Assembly: GCA_951812925.1 (NCBI GenBank)
Contig: OX638372.1
Coordinates: 2,356,001-2,420,000, forward strand
DNA length: 64,000 nt
Origin: Calliopum simillimum
Taxonomy: Eukaryota > Arthropoda > Insecta > Diptera > Lauxaniidae
Direction of reading: 5' to 3'
Both the position numbers and the translations under genes were made by a program. Of this stretch, positions 10,594 to 24,421 are shown piece after piece. Within the stretch, counting starts at the first letter, position 1. Each line of letters opens with the position of its first letter. The notes beneath the pieces are model-generated. The model saw only the letters and a program-made list of their open reading frames with translations, made no database searches and was not told the DNA's origin.

Positions 10594-12833
10594 TATAATT
10601 TAAGCTTGGTTCAGAAGGAAAAGACTGGGGCTTCAAGTTGTATTGCCAGGTTTTGTGGCTTAGAATTTCGTTGTTCTGTTACATAACCTCAAAAGAGTCA
10701 AACAACCAAAATTTGTTTAAACGTAACGTGTACCGCAAGATGGTATGGTATTATCGGTACCAGCAAAACATCAAATTTTGACAAAATTGGGCTAATCTCA
10801 AAACAGAAGACGTGAATTCTCCCAGGCAAATCTTTATGTACTTCAAAGTGAGATAGTAACAGAATTAATTGGATTTCAGGATATTCTTGGGAATTTTTGC
10901 TGTCTGGAGTATTTAGATTTTGGGTCAAAAGGTTTATTTTGATTTATTTAATTGAATTTTCTCACTTTCAAGTGAAAAGAGCAGTGAAAACAAAAACATT
11001 AATTTGCGATAATATTGTTGTTTTTGTTAGTGCATTTGATGATATTGAAAAAAAAAGTTTAAGTACAACGCGCACGCAAAAGAATTAAACCGATGTGAAT
11101 TTTTTATATGATAAATACAATCTGCCTACTACAACAACAAAAATAACAAAAATAATTTCAACAACGACAACACACAATTCAGCATATGTTGGCGCAACAA
11201 CAATCATATATTTGATGAATATTGTTGTTGTTTTTTTATGAGCTGTCAGTTTTTTTCATCAATATAAATATTATTATTGTTGTTATTGTTATTATGATAA
11301 TATAATATTTACTATGTAATTGTTGTTGTTGTCGTTGTCGTTGTCGTTGTTGTTGTTAATTTTTTATATTGAATATCCTTGTTGGGATAATGCAGGTTTT
11401 GTTAATTATTTGTTAAATGCACAACGGGATTATGACGTTTGCATTAAAATATGACGTATGAGTGATAAATAATTAATGTCCTTGTTATATATATTATGTG
11501 TGTATATTGTGCAAATAGATGACATAAAAAAATCCATTATTTATAACATCCCACTTAAATGGAACAGAGGAAAACCAATAAAAAAGTTAAAGAACATTCC
11601 ATCATTGAAAAAGATCAGCTTAGGGAGCTGAGTGATAATTTAAAAACATAAAAAGGTATTCGTCGAATCGACGATGGTTAAATATCTACAGTTAAAGGGC
11701 ATCATATTAGTTTCGCCCCAGACTGAAAATGTCCGTGGATCACTACTGGATCAATTATTTTCCGTACGAATTATATAAAAAAAACTAATACTAAAAAGAT
11801 CATTACCTGCTATGTAGTTTACATCATAATTAACTGTTTCAAATTGTTGCAACAATTATTTTCGATTTCCATATGTATATGGAACAAGAACGCAGGACAC
11901 CAAAACTTGATAACGATTTCGTTGGCGACATGAAGTCCTTACAAAGGCGATAGGAGAAGAGAAAAGCAACAGGCTTTACTTGTGTGAAAGCGTTGCGGGA
12001 GAATATACGTAAAAATAACACTAACAACATAAATATAAAAAAATTGCCAAATTTTGTCTCAAAATCGTGACTCGCATCTCTTTTTTTGTAAATGAGAAAA
12101 GCAACTGAAACAGAGGACAAAATAAAAAAAACTTTGAAAGTGCGCCACACTGATTTTGTCGTGAATGAAGTCAGAAGCGACGTAAAAAAAAAAACGACAG
12201 ACAAAAAACTGAAAGACAACTTTATGCACGCAACTGAATGTTGGTGCATATGTGACTACCCAGCAGAAACATTTTTTTTTTTAAATTTATATGGATGATA
12301 AGAAAAATATTTTATCAAAAATATGTATCTTGTTAGTGATGCAATTTTTCTTCAATCTCATTATCCAAGATTTACATGAATATCAATCTTTGTAAAAAAT
12401 TACATTAAAAGTTGTAATTAAAATAATTTTAATATATATTTTTTTTTTTTGCAATTAACATTATCATTGGGACAAAATTCTCGTGTAAAACATGAGCCGC
12501 CCGTTAAAAAAATTATTTTTTTCTAAAAAAGTCACGATTCTGCTTCAAGCCACCTCCAAATACTTTTTAACGGCAGCCACACAAAGAAAAAAATTGAAGT
12601 AAGTTACATCAAATTTCAAGCATAAATTATCTTACTTATGAACTATTTGATGGTTCTATAAATTAATACATATTTACAAATATAACATAGTGAAATAATA
12701 AAATAATAATTACTCTAAATTGTCTTCATTTTCCTATACGTGGAGTAAGTAAATTATGCTTTCACCCACAAAAATCTATAACCATTTTTACCCTATAATT
12801 CTAGTAAAAATTATTTTATTTTTTTCACTAACT
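10594..12833. other. Non-coding interval with CAA/TTG microsatellites
   Basis: CAA-rich (about 11126-11185) and TTG/TCG-rich (about 11318-11356) trinucleotide tracts are present. Open frames on both strands at 11839-12298 overlap each other and lack family features. No gene is supported. Confidence 0.5.
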
Positions 12834-13181
12834 CACGGAGAAAAATGAGTGTCATTACTTTTAGTCCATTCGAGTAGTAAAAACAATTCAATTTCAAACA
12901 TAAATTATTTAACCTTATTTAACAATTTTTACTTTGTAATTCTACATAGTTAAAAAATATTTATATTTGAACAGATATTTGCTTAATGCACAAATTTTAT
13001 ACCTTTTCATCATATACATAGGTCAGTGGTGTAGGTGCCTAACAAGTTGCTGGTTCCTGTTTCTTCTGTTTATATAACCATTTTTTATAATTCTAGTAAA
13101 AATCTTTATACTTATGTGTACTTGAAGTTCTAGTAAAATTTACTAGAAATATAGTAGTATGAACTATTATTTCTCTCCGTG
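12834..13181. mobile_element. MITE with CACGGAGARAAAT ends, 348 bp
   Basis: CACGGAGAAAAAT at 12834 is inverted at the right as ATTTCTCTCCGTG ending at 13181. The flanking octamers CACTAACT and CACTCATT agree at six of eight positions, so an aged 8-bp duplication is possible. Phrases containing TTTTTACTAGAATTATA occur here inverted (13090-13108) and also at 12798-12814 and 47694-47710, so this belongs to a wider repeat family. Confidence 0.5.
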
Positions 13182-13189
13182 CACTCATT

Positions 13190-14954
13190 AGTAGTTTTGC
13201 GAGCTTAAAAGAAAGCCACAAGTATATATGATTCCTAATAGGTCTGTGGTAAGGTTGAAATCCTTTAGTTGGTTAAAATAAGCACGTCGCAAAAAAAAAA
13301 AAAAAAAAAAAAAAAATCAACTGACAAGTAACTTGACTGCATTTTGAATTCAAGTTCCAACACACAAGCATACAGGACACAAGCTCACAACACACATAAA
13401 ACGAATGCCATGTCACCAAACAAAAGAATGTGTACTATGTACCAGGTGACACACGCTGAAAAAGCGTGAGCGCAAAAGAAAAATACAGAGCGAGAGCTAA
13501 AATAAAAACTTAATTTTCAAGTTCTGTAGACAAAACTAATGAAAATACGTGATTTCTTCAGATGAGCAGCATTCCAGTTAAAAAAAAAAAAAACAAAATC
13601 AACAGCAGATTAACACCTTAACCCTTAACTGCTTGAAACAAAAAACCATTAAGGACGGCCATACCCTATTATTCATTTACGGTAAAGGAAGATAAGCACA
13701 AATTCAGTCTGGTCGGAATTTTTCTGATTTTTGCTGTTACTAAAGTAAATTTTGGTTCCATATCCTAAAGGAACTGTCAGAGGTCATCCATAAATTAATT
13801 ATGTCATAGATTAAGAGCAGATTTGTTACAAAGGCATAACAGGTAGTGGAGGGATCTTGAAAATTGTGATGTTTTAAAAGAAATTAAATATTTTAAATTA
13901 CATATATCTATTTTTAAGGCTGAGGGTTATTATTTTTTCAACGTGAAAATCTTTGTCTGACATAGAGTGACTCCGAACACTTTGAAATTAGTGTCACTTC
14001 ATTGATAGATTTCTCCTCATAGTATCGTGTACCGAATTACGCTTGTTCAAGAGTAGTTCTAAAGCTCTAGAAGAGTTCAGAAATGCCGGGTTCCTAGTGA
14101 CATGTAGAATCGAGTAATTTTGTAGCCTTTTGAAAATATTGTCTAGCATAAATTTAGTGTATAAGTTTATTATTACTTGAATATTATTTAATTTTCTCTT
14201 TTGTGCATCATAGCCCGTGTGTAGGGTATAAAAACGACATATTTTAAGCTGAAGAAATTAAAAAAAACAAACATAAAAGGATTAAGTGCAGTTGTTTTTT
14301 TTTTTTTTTAGTTGAATTAACGTTAATCCTAAACTAACGATTGAGCAAACGACAGATAGAAATACATACGCAAACTTACCTCTTTTACAAACACAAATAC
14401 ATACAAACGCACACATGCTCAAATGCGAGCATTTGTGCTACAAAAAGTTTATGTTGTTGAAAATTTTGAAATTCTCATCACGTTTTCTTGCTTATCCTTG
14501 CGAAGAACGGATGAAAGAAAATAAGGCGCAAACTCACAAAAACAGTCATAGACACAAAGAAATACTGCGTGTATGGAATAAAGGATAAATAAGGGTCAAG
14601 AGAAAAAAAAAAAAACAAAACAAAATGGTCAACAAATGAATTTGTCTGTGTAAGTCCTTTGAGAAGGGTTTCAACTCATAAGCGGTTTGTGTTACCTGAA
14701 ACGGAGCTGCAATGGATCGATGGACTTAGCATTCAGCATTTCTTTTTGACTGATTTCTAATTGTTGTTGTATGTATGTTAGTGTAGGTCAACAAAGTTTC
14801 GCTTATTTAAATAAAAAGTGATAAAATAAATTTTATTGTTTGTCTTTCGTTTTAATAGATGAAGAGCTTGGCTGACCCTCCTCATAGTATCAAAACTGAA
14901 TTTTTTTCGTGGGTGTTCTACCAACAGTACCTAGGTTTGAACTTTTGTTCTAGT
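13190..14954. other. Non-coding interval
   Basis: This holds a 26-base poly-A (13291-13316), a CA-rich stretch around 13355-13400 and other A/T tracts. No coding or RNA gene is recognised. Confidence 0.5.
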
Positions 14955-15160
14955 CAAATCTTGGGAGGTGTTGCCTTCGTGTGATATCGGGCGCAGAATG
15001 TCAAGAAAACTAGTTTTTTGCAAATATCTCGCTAACGGTTGTATCTACAAAAAAATTTTCAAATCTTGGGAGGTGTTGCCTTCGTGTGATATCGGGCGCA
15101 GAATGTCAAGAAAACTAGTTTTTTGCAAATATCTCGCTAACGGTTGTATCTACAAAAAAA
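14955..15160. repeat. Recent tandem duplication, 105-bp unit
   Basis: The segment beginning CAAATCTTGGGAGGTG at 14955 is repeated immediately at 15060 with almost no differences until the A-rich junction near 15160. The reading frame across it repeats too, but nothing suggests that it is coding. The near-identity implies a young slippage or unequal-exchange event. Confidence 0.85.
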
Positions 15161-17756
15161 GTTCAAACCTTTTCAATCTAAGCCTATGAACCGATTTAGA
15201 TAAAATTTGGTGTGAAGATAGTCTGAGAAATGATCCCTTAAACCTTAAAAGGATGAAAAGGAGGATTACTAGAGGAAAACATCTATAGCGGAGTATCAAC
15301 AAGAATTAATTAAATATTTCCTGGGACATCGGAAGATATTTTGAATCATGATATTGCAATTTCAATCACTGAGATATTTAAAAAATAGTATTCTTTCGTA
15401 AAAAACATAGCAAATTAAAAAATGAAAACAAACATCAGCCTAGCGAAGCGGCCAGAAAGAGCTAGTACTTAAACAGGTTATTGACTTATTTTTATTCCAC
15501 TTCATTACCATTCAACCCATTGAATAACGTGCTCATAACATGGATGCAAATATGTATTTCTAAACATCAAGTAGACACATTTCTATTTCAACTCAAATGG
15601 CAAAAACTACATTTGTTAATCCTTATGTGCGCACCATGGCTTATTTAAATTAATCTCACGCACACACATTCAAATGCGACGTAAACGAAAAAAATTAAAC
15701 GCTACAGCAGCAGCAGCAACTTAAGTAAAAACCACAAATTTAATTAGCAATTCAATTTTAAGCACCGCCAATGTAACGGATAAAAGCTTCAACACCGCAT
15801 ATAAAAGGGTTTTTCGAAATGAAAAGGAAAACGGAAACGGAAGTCGGTTTCAAATTTGCATGTCGGTCGGTGACTTTGGCATAGAGTTGACCGTTGAAAT
15901 GTGAAACCGTTTGACAGCTGGTGTAAATTAGATGAGCTAGAAATGTGAATTTGTTTGTGTGAGTGGGTTGGTCACATGTGTGCTTTTGCGTAGCGAGACA
16001 ACAACATTTTTTTTTGCTCCACTACAACAACATATCATACAAAATTGACAACTAGTGAAATTTAACGGTTGTTGATTTTAAAGTATGTACATTAGGTTGG
16101 CTCCCATACTTAAAATTAAAGTGGAAACTTGTTTATGACGTTCCATCAGAATTTAAAAACTCTGCCGATAGATTCACTATAAAAGGGATTAATACACCTT
16201 AATTAATATACTTACATGTGTGAGTGTATGCAGTTATTTACCTCACCCATTCACAGTTGAATGTTTATTACCTGCGAAAACGATGAGCGAAAACTAATCA
16301 CTTAACTATTCAAAGCCTTTTGGCCTTATCCTGTTTTGCTCGCAATTACTTTTATAATCCTTCAATGCACACACATTCACCAGCCGTGTGCAAATGTGTG
16401 TGTGTGGATTTTCCTTTTTTTGTGTTCGTATTTCGCTCTTCATTCAATTAATTTTTTATAAAAAAAAAACTAATTTAATTACATTTCACGCGTTTGCAGT
16501 TATTTTGAACAGGTGTTAATTTACATTATCTGCTTGTGTATTCGTATGCATCTCATAATGTTTTAATTGAATTAAATGCATATTTATTTAAATTTAGCTT
16601 AAATTAAATAAAAATCATAATAAATAAAATTTCATTGATTTCGAAATCTGTTTTTCATTAAATTCCATCCATTGCTTAGTCGCACGCGTGAAATTTAATT
16701 TATTTTCCTTTTTGTTGGGTCAATTTATTTATTAATTTTTTTTTTTTTTATACGGAATTCTGTGTTTTTGTTAGGAATTGAAATATTTTTAATTATAAAT
16801 TTGTTTCTTCTTTGTCCTGTAAATTTTGCCATCTGGTTTAGAATCATTTCAATTTTTATGTTTTTGAGTGTGCGTGCAACACTTAAAACGCAATTGGATG
16901 AATTTTATGAAAACGTATGACTTTTTTACGATAAATTATTATACCCCAGCTTGAAGTCGATAGCATAATGAATGAGACCCAAATAGTCTGCTGCTAAATT
17001 TCAACTCACTTTCACAAAGTGTAAAAGCCAAAAAGTGCTTCGAATCGCCCAAGATTTTGTTATAGAATTTTTTGAAACATTTTAAATTGTTTTTTTTTTT
17101 TTTAAGCCAAATTCTGAAAATTCACAAAATATCTCAAAAAATTCTTATAAAATTCACACCTTTTCCCCGGACAATTCTAAACATTTTGTGCTTTACACAT
17201 TATTTTTGCAAGATGTCTTTTGAGTTGGAAAAGGCGTTTTGCCCACTGCGGGGCGTTCAACAGCCGAAAGTTCTCTTTCGAAGAATGAATCCCATCTTGA
17301 ACGATATACCAGTGTAATGCTTAGAAATTAAATTTTCACTTGAAGTATTCCTTCTTTATGGTAAGTTTATTTGATACTTAGTTGATATCGGCCAAATGAA
17401 CACTTTTAAGCATGTTTTTCGGCATTATATATTGTTGCTTACAATATGTCTGGTTGTAATTAGTGGCTTATTGTCAATTTGTCTCTATCTGCCTCAGTGA
17501 TACCGTATGATCGACTGAAAAAATCGTATTTTTTGGAACTAAAATTAAAAAAAAAACAATTTTTAAATTTAATAATCCCGTTTTTTTTTTCAGTTTTACT
17601 GAGCTGTAAGAAACCAATGTACGATGATGATCCACTACTTTGCATCAACTTTGAAAAAAAAAAAAAAAAAAATTTTCAATGGATATTGTTATTACGAGAA
17701 CTCATTGAAAGGTTGTGTTGTATGTATAATTTTTATATATGAAGCAATCCACGCCA
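15161..17756. other. Non-coding interval with an old dispersed repeat
   Basis: Mostly single-copy AT-rich DNA with CA microsatellites. The stretch 17045-17225, read on the minus strand, resembles 23290-23480 on the plus strand (shared words include TTTAGAAT or CTTAGAAT followed by TGTCC or CGTCC, then GTGTGAATTTT), so both are copies of a degenerate repeat. No gene is supported. Confidence 0.45.
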
Positions 17757-18609
17757 CACGGTGCTCTTGAACAGTCGATAGGTTTTTTGGCTATGTGGAG
17801 AAAATCTATGAATGGGGTTTCATTTGTATTAGTTTAGTGGTCTGAAAAATGCAAACCCCGAAATCGTAGCTGATCATCCCCGCGAAATATCGCAAAAATA
17901 CATATCCCATATAAAATAAAAAAAATTCAGAAAAAAAAACGCAACAAACAAACATAAAAATAGTTGTTTTTAATGTATTTTGCAATGCTAAATCCGAATT
18001 CGGCCTTAAAATTGCTGTATCTTATACGGTTTTTGAGATATCTTAGCCTAAACAAGGAAAAGAAGCTGACGCTATGTTTTATTGTTGTGTTTTGGAGCTA
18101 TATAACAGGACGTATATCCGTAAATTCTGATGCAGAAATGGAAAGCTTTAATCAATCTTTTAAACCTAATTCAAATAATGTCGATATCTTTATTTTTCTC
18201 GGAGACATCCAAACCTAAAAAGTTAAAAAAGAGCAAAAAACGTGTTTTGTCATTATTTCAGTCTACGATATTTCAGAGAAAAATTAATCTATTGACGTAA
18301 TTTAAATGCGGTTTTAAAGAAAAAGATTGGAACTTTCAGATAATGTATCGAATTCTGCGTATAAATGTTTTATATTCTAGTTATATAGCTTCAAAATATA
18401 GCAAAAACGGTATTTTTTCCTTGTTTAGGCTAAGATATCTCAAAAACTGTATGAGATATAGCAATTTTAAGGCCGGATTCAACATTGCAAAATCAGCTAC
18501 GATTTCGGGGTTTGCATTTTCCAGACCACTAAACTAATACAAATGAAACCCCATTCACAGATTTTCTCCACATAGCCAAAAAACCTATCGACTGTTCAAG
18601 AGCACCGTG
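17757..18609. mobile_element. Foldback element with about 200-bp inverted arms
   Basis: The left arm starting CACGGTGCTCTTGAACAG at 17757 returns inverted and ends at 18609. The match continues inward through the phrases ATGGGGTTTCATTTG and GAGATATCTTAGCC to about 18062 on the left and 18415 on the right. The left arm holds about 100 extra bases (about 17875-17975) that the right arm lacks. No transposase or clear target duplication is visible. It could form a very stable hairpin if transcribed. Confidence 0.7.
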
Positions 18610-21600
18610 GCCAAGTGTACCAACTCAAAATTTTTTTTCTCCGATTTCGCTCAAATTTGGCAATATGGTAGATTCTGTGTGCACAAACAACAATCCGGGA
18701 GGACTTGGTCCTAGTACCATTTGTTATTAAAATACAGGGTAGTGAAGTTGGCGTTTTAAGTCATTTTCATGAAAAGGGTGTTTTTTCAAAAATTTATAAC
18801 TTACACTAAAGTTTGTACATTGATAAAACAAGGTTACTGGTCCCATTCATTTTGAAGTGTTTTTTTTATAAAAAAAATATTTCTTCGTGAAAAAAATTGT
18901 TTTTCACCAAAATTTTTTACACTTAAAAATACTTTTGAATTTTTTTTAAAAAACCCCCTTGGATTTTTTTTAAATGTACTTTAAGTTAAAGCATAATTTA
19001 TAAGCTTTAAAATGAAGTATGACTCAAGATGGGATTCGGAAGCTAGATGAGAGTTTTTGGCTTTTGAACGCCCGCTGCAGGCAAAACTCTTTGTTTACTC
19101 ACGAGGAAGGCATCTCACGAAAAAAGTGTAATAGGCATAAAACTTTTTATTTTTTAAAATTTTGAATAATTTTTTTTTTTTAAATGTTTAACAAATATAT
19201 TTCAACCCATGGGTAAGATGCCCATTTATCCAGCTTTTGGCAGGATACTACTGTTTTTTGAGGATTTTTCTTGAAAACCCTGTATTTTGGTCATCAAAAT
19301 GCTTAGCAACGAAATTCACAGTAGCGTAAATTTCCGGTGTGGAAATATATGAGACCTTCCATGCAAAAGTTAAATGAGAAAAAGTTGTACAACGCAAAAT
19401 AAACTTCAGCAAAACTGCACAGAGAATTTAGCTACTAAATCCAAAATCAAGTAATAAAAGACAAAACAGGTAACAGATCCGGAGCGGTGGGTTGAAATAT
19501 TCAGATATTTGGAGAGCAAAGACAGCATTATTTCAATATATTCTTCGTCGAAAAACTTTTTTCTGGAATGAATAAGACATGGTCAGAGGAAAAATAGCAA
19601 TAAAAAGTGAAAATTCCGAAAATATCATGCCTAAAAGTTTTTCGTTGACTTAAATCGCACTTGGCTCATTCCGATGCTCTGAAAAGTATCCTGTACGCAC
19701 TGATACTGAAGTCGTACTTGATGATGAAACATTTGTTGACTTATTGAATTGAATTATAGACTCTGGCTTAAACATTTAAATTCCTTTATAAATGCATCGA
19801 TACATTTTATATACATATGCGTATGTATTTCACTTTAAACCATTTATGTACATGAATTTATGTGCATTTTAGTTATTAAATGACTCTCCTGTCAAAAGTA
19901 ATCTTCTTTAAATATGAAAACCTGCCAAATGGTAGTTCTTGTTCAGTTTTTCCTGTCCTTCGGTCAATAAAATATGAGCACCTTACCTTTGGGTCATTAT
20001 TACATTTTAAAAAATTACAAAACACAAAAACGAAACCCAAAAATTAAAAGAAAGGCCTACAAAATGGTACCTCAGATTGAAAACTTTTTTACACCAATTT
20101 TGCAGTTCGTTAAAAAATACAATTTCTTCGTAATCTTTCCAGAGGTTCCCGACTTATACCAGTGTTTTTAAAAGCTGTTTCTGCAATTTTCAATGGCTAT
20201 ATTACCGAAATCATATCTAAGCGGTTCTTTTTGATTTAATTTTTTTCTGAGTACGAAAAGTTAGATAATATAAACGAAGTTTAGAAAATATGTAATAACA
20301 TGTCGCCTAAGTAAACCTCAGCCAAATTCTTCTTGCCCCAGAAACGGGAAAAATGGCTTTTTGGACATTTGCAAAAATATTGGCACATTCCTTTTACCCC
20401 ACCAAAATAAAATTGTTTTTCTGTCCCAGATTAAGCCGTCAAGCAAATAGTCAGCCTAATTTAAATAGAACTTGATTCGTCAACTTTTTCAAACTCTATT
20501 TTAATAAACGAAGGTTTTCAAATGGATGGAAATTTCTAATTTTTCACTGAGTGGAACACTTATTATATAGAATTCTGAATTTATTTTACTTTTGTTTGAC
20601 GAATCCAATATCGTTTCGATCTCAAAACTCTATCCACTGAACGCAACTGTCTCTATTACTTATAGTGAGGATAGAAAATACGCTGCCAAAATGGCGATCA
20701 TAAAGGGAGCACTTCATTACTCCCAAATGAGTGGCTCATTATGCTACCCCCGTAACCAACATATTGTTGCGAATCCGAATCTATGCAGAGGCGCCTAGTG
20801 TAAAAATTTACTACCGCACCTCACCACACCGCACCGTAAGAACACTAATAAGCAAATAAACGTCAGCATATCATGTTTTACATGCCACATGCCACACATA
20901 ATAAACCCGCTACTGTACACAACTCTCCTATTTTGTAGGCCAATTTTTTAGATTTTTTTTTTTTTGATTTGGAGGAAGGGGACAATGGTGCCGCGCTTCT
21001 GTTATTGCTGCTTTTTTGCGCACTTAACTGTATTACACGCGAACAACATGTGGAAGTGTGAGTTTGCGTGTGTGTGTGTGAGTCAATAAAAATTCCTTAG
21101 TTGAAATTTATTTGCGCTTTAATGGCGCACGCCACATTACGCTCACAATGAGAAGCTGTGTGACATCGGTGACGACACAGCAGCAGGAGGAGCAGCTGCA
21201 GCGGTAGGACGACGTAAGTGACAAGAGACGCAGCATGAATTTTCATATCCGTATCCGGATTCCGGAGATGATGATGCCAAACGAAATTCCGTTTATTCTT
21301 AAAGTATACCTACGTGTGTATGTGTGTGAATGTGTTGGTAAGTGTGAGTAAGTCGCGCATCTTCATTTCATTCCATTTCGTTTCGTTTTATTTTAATTTG
21401 TTTACTTTGACTGCGAAAGGGGCGAAAAGCAAACCGAAAGCTAAAAACAAAAGAAAACGAGAAAAATGTCAGTACAAATGTGGCAATTTGTTGCTTTTGT
21501 ATTAGTTGTTGTCGTTGTTGTTGTTGTAGTTACTGTTGACAACTTGTATTTGTATATGTGGGGAAAATGTTGCCTATGGGAAATTGAAAGAACTCATAAA

Positions 21601-21790
21601 AGACGATGATACACGAAAAGAAAAATTTATTACTCCCGGATTCAAAATAGAAGTATTACTGCTGGTTTCACTGAAGGCGGTTAAAGTCAAAACTTTTGGC
21701 ATCAATTGTATGTATTCTCCTTTAACACCTAGGAGGAGCATAGGGAAAATTGGGCATTAGATAAGCCGTCAAGGCTATGGTAACAACCAA
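18610..21790. other. Non-coding interval
   Basis: Degenerate repeats and AT-rich sequence. At 19690-19740 a short frame reads VLDDETFVDLLN, reminiscent of the first catalytic block of mariner-like transposases, but its surroundings do not support an assignment. CA/GT and GTT tracts occur near 21070 and 21505-21530. Confidence 0.4.
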
Positions 21791-21792
21791 AT

Positions 21793-22798
21793 ATTTCGAG
21801 CATTGCTGATGATGTTCAGCTACATCTGTCTGGAAGACTCGGACTTTTGGATGACTTTACCTGTAGATTGAATGAAGACCTTGATAATATAAGTAAGCGG
21901 GCCATTACCAACTGTCTTCAGCTCAATGTGCAAAAGTCTTATGTATTGCCGATCTCAAAAAATGAATTCCCCTTCGACGACATCCTCTCTCTGCACATAG
22001 GTACTGAAAAGCTTAGGACAGTCCAAAACATTAAAAGTCTCGGTTTTCAATTGAACTCTTCAATGACATGTTCTGACCACATAAATAGTGTAGTTCGTAA
22101 AGTTTTCATTGTCCTACGTAACCTTAGACCGTCAGCTGAATTCACGCCAATCGAAACTAGACGCAAGCTTGTACTACAGTTGATCATTCCATTCATTATA
22201 GTATGCTGGATTCAAGTTCTCAACTTAAACTTAAACTTGCATTAAATCATGCTACACGATATGTATAAGGCTTGCGTAAATATGACCACACATCCCAATT
22301 CAATAGGAGTATCCTCGGATGTGACATAATAAACTATCTAAACTACAGGAATTGCTTTTTATTATATAAACTTATTTGCTCAAAAACATCTCTATATCTT
22401 TATGATAAACTGCAATTTAGTATATCCCAAAGAAGTCATGTGCTTATTGTTCCAAAATACAACTATCTTAACTCTTCAAGGATGTTTTTCATCAACGCTG
22501 TTAGGCTGTGGAACTCATTGGCATGTCGTTGTAGAACTGTTGTGGGAATAGAAAGATTTAGACTTTTCGCTCGTGATTATTTTTTTGAATGAAAAAGCAA
22601 CCTTTTCTTTTAGTATGTATTATAATTTCTTAAAATTGTTATTATTTTTTTTTTTTTTTAAGATTGGCTCAATGTATTTTTAAGTTATAATTTAAATTAT
22701 CTAATCAATTGCATACTTATTTTTCCACCTTTGATGTACCTGAAAGAAGTTTGTTCTTAATGTACCTATGATATTCATCAATAAATTGAAACTGAAAT
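21793..22798 (+). pseudogene. 5'-truncated LINE reverse transcriptase, C-terminal part
   Basis: The reading frame starts inside the reverse transcriptase at IADDVQLHLSG (21802 onward), where the catalytic YADD motif would be expected; its Y is replaced by I. It continues with the thumb-type pattern (a DDFTCRLNEDL block, then LGFQLNSSMTCSDHI) to about 22200. A frameshift near 22205 and a stop in the phrase RYV*GLRKYDHTSQ near 22266 break it; the frame resumes to 22592 with a conserved LINE tail (LLYKLI, FFINAVRLWNSL). The 3' end with AATAAA lies near 22780-22798. The layout is that of jockey/LOA/I-type non-LTR retrotransposons; the clade is not certain. Truncation at the 5' side is normal for LINE insertions made by target-primed reverse transcription. 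Confidence 0.75.
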
Positions 22799-22799
22799 T

Positions 22800-24421
22800 G
22801 AGTCCCCATCTAAGGAAAGATACATAACTCTATCACACAATTAGTGTGGCCAGGGGTTTAAAATAAAAAGAGCTAAGTCGGGCCATAAAAGAAGCCAAAA
22901 GAAAGCTATACCAGATATCAATAAATAACACAAGCAACAATTATTACATATAGGATACGTATATGTATATCACACACAAACAAACTGGCGATAAGTCAAC
23001 TTCGTAACAGGGCAATAATGGTGTATCGGTCTAATCGGCCGCTGCGTTCGAGAGTTGTACCATGACGTCCTTAGTTCAACTTCTTTCTGCCCAAACACAA
23101 AGTTTTTCAACTTGCAATTTTTCAATAATAATTAATTAAATAAAATGCATAGAAAATGCATGGAGAGATTTATATGAAAATCGACCTTTGCAAATACATA
23201 TACCTATAATTGAAAAAACTAAAAATTTTTAAAATTGGTTTCAGATTTTAATCAATATTTATGTATATTAGAAATGGTCGAAATTTAGATTCATCCCGAG
23301 ACCGTAGGAGAAGGACAACATCTTATGAAAAAATTTTATTAGACAAAAAATGCTTAGAATCGTCCAAAGATCGCGTGTGAATTTTTTCAGAATTTTTTTA
23401 AACATTTCATAATTCTTCAAAAATTTGTCAAAAAAAAAAAAAAAATAAATTAATAAAGGTCCAAAATTTCTGAAAAAGTGTACATGAAACATATGAAAAA
23501 TTTTTGATCGTCGGAGTTTAAAACTAGTAAGGGTGTTTTCCCTGACCAAAGATTAAATGCCCTTCACTGCATATTCTAAAAATTTGGCCTGTACGGGAGA
23601 TGCCACGTCCTCTTGTCCGAGTTTACTTTGTTTTTGCCCAGAGGCTGCTTTTACTGCCTGAGTGAAATGTTTTTGGATTATCCGAAAAAACGTTTTCAGC
23701 ATAGAATTTTGAAGCATTTGCTTATATGGTAGGTAACACGCCCTTTCGACCGAGTACGCCTAGTTTTTGCTCAGAGCTAGCGCTTACTGTCCCTAGTATT
23801 TATTTGTATTTTGGTTGCATTGTCGTCACAAATACTCCTAAAATTGCATTTTGAATGTATTTTTTTATGGGTGGTAGGCAGTTCCGTTGACTTATTTTGC
23901 TCATTTTCAAATTGTATCAAATTTCATCGAATTAGCTTGCTCACAAAAAACTACAAAATGATTTTAACGAACAAACAGACAGACAGACATCTAGATAGAC
24001 AGACAAACGGACTTAGCTGTATCAACTCAGGAGGTGACGCTGATGAAGAATATATGGGGCATTACAAACTGTTCCGGATAGCATTTTGCTTTGCCTCTCC
24101 GAAATTTACTAGTACTAAGTAGTACTAGTTGAGATTAGCATCTATGATTTTTTTAAATTTTATCATCGATCCGTTTCGAAATATAAAATTTTCAATAAAC
24201 AAAAAAAAAAAAAAAAACTGAAAAAACAACATTTAAAATTTGTTGAAATGCCCCCTTAAGGGGTGAATAAAAGGGGTAAGTAAGGACTGCCCCGGAAAAA
24301 TTTGTCCCTTTGTTTTTCATTAACAAAAAAATAAGTAATGAATTTTTTTTTAAATTTTGTTTTTTTATTTATTAATGAGTAGTAAATTAAACATAAATAT
24401 TCTTACACTATTAACAAATAT
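22800..24421. other. Non-coding interval with degenerate repeats
   Basis: This contains a possible tRNA-like module (23017-23098), the 23290-23480 dispersed repeat, a stretch at about 23960-24060 with GACAGACAGACA words followed by a GGTGACGCTGATGAAGAATATATGG phrase part (24033-24057) that looks like a common insect repeat tail, and A-rich tracts. No host gene. Confidence 0.45.
23017..23098 (+). other. Possible tRNA-Leu-like module
   Basis: GGTCTAATCGGCCGCTGCGT resembles the D-arm to anticodon-stem part of a class II (leucine-type) tRNA, and AGTTCAACTTC about 45 bases later resembles a B-box. Stem pairing is poor, so this would be a degenerate tRNA-derived sequence or SINE head, not a working gene. 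Confidence 0.3.

Noticed and set aside
11839..12298. 136-codon minus frame and 68-codon plus frame
   Set aside because: They overlap on opposite strands and contain no recognisable motif beyond hydrophobic runs from T-rich DNA.
12334..12600. Further MITE with a CACAAAGAAAAAAATTG end at about 12578
   Set aside because: The candidate inverted partner near 12815-12830 aligns only through A/T runs.
19690..19745. Another DD37E transposase fragment (VLDDETFVDLLN)
   Set aside because: Only a short match to the first catalytic block; upstream and downstream frames show none of the other family motifs.
22860..22920. LINE linker fragment (ELSRAIKEAKRKLYQ)
   Set aside because: Resembles a LINE inter-domain helix, but it is too short and basic-helical sequence of this kind is common.
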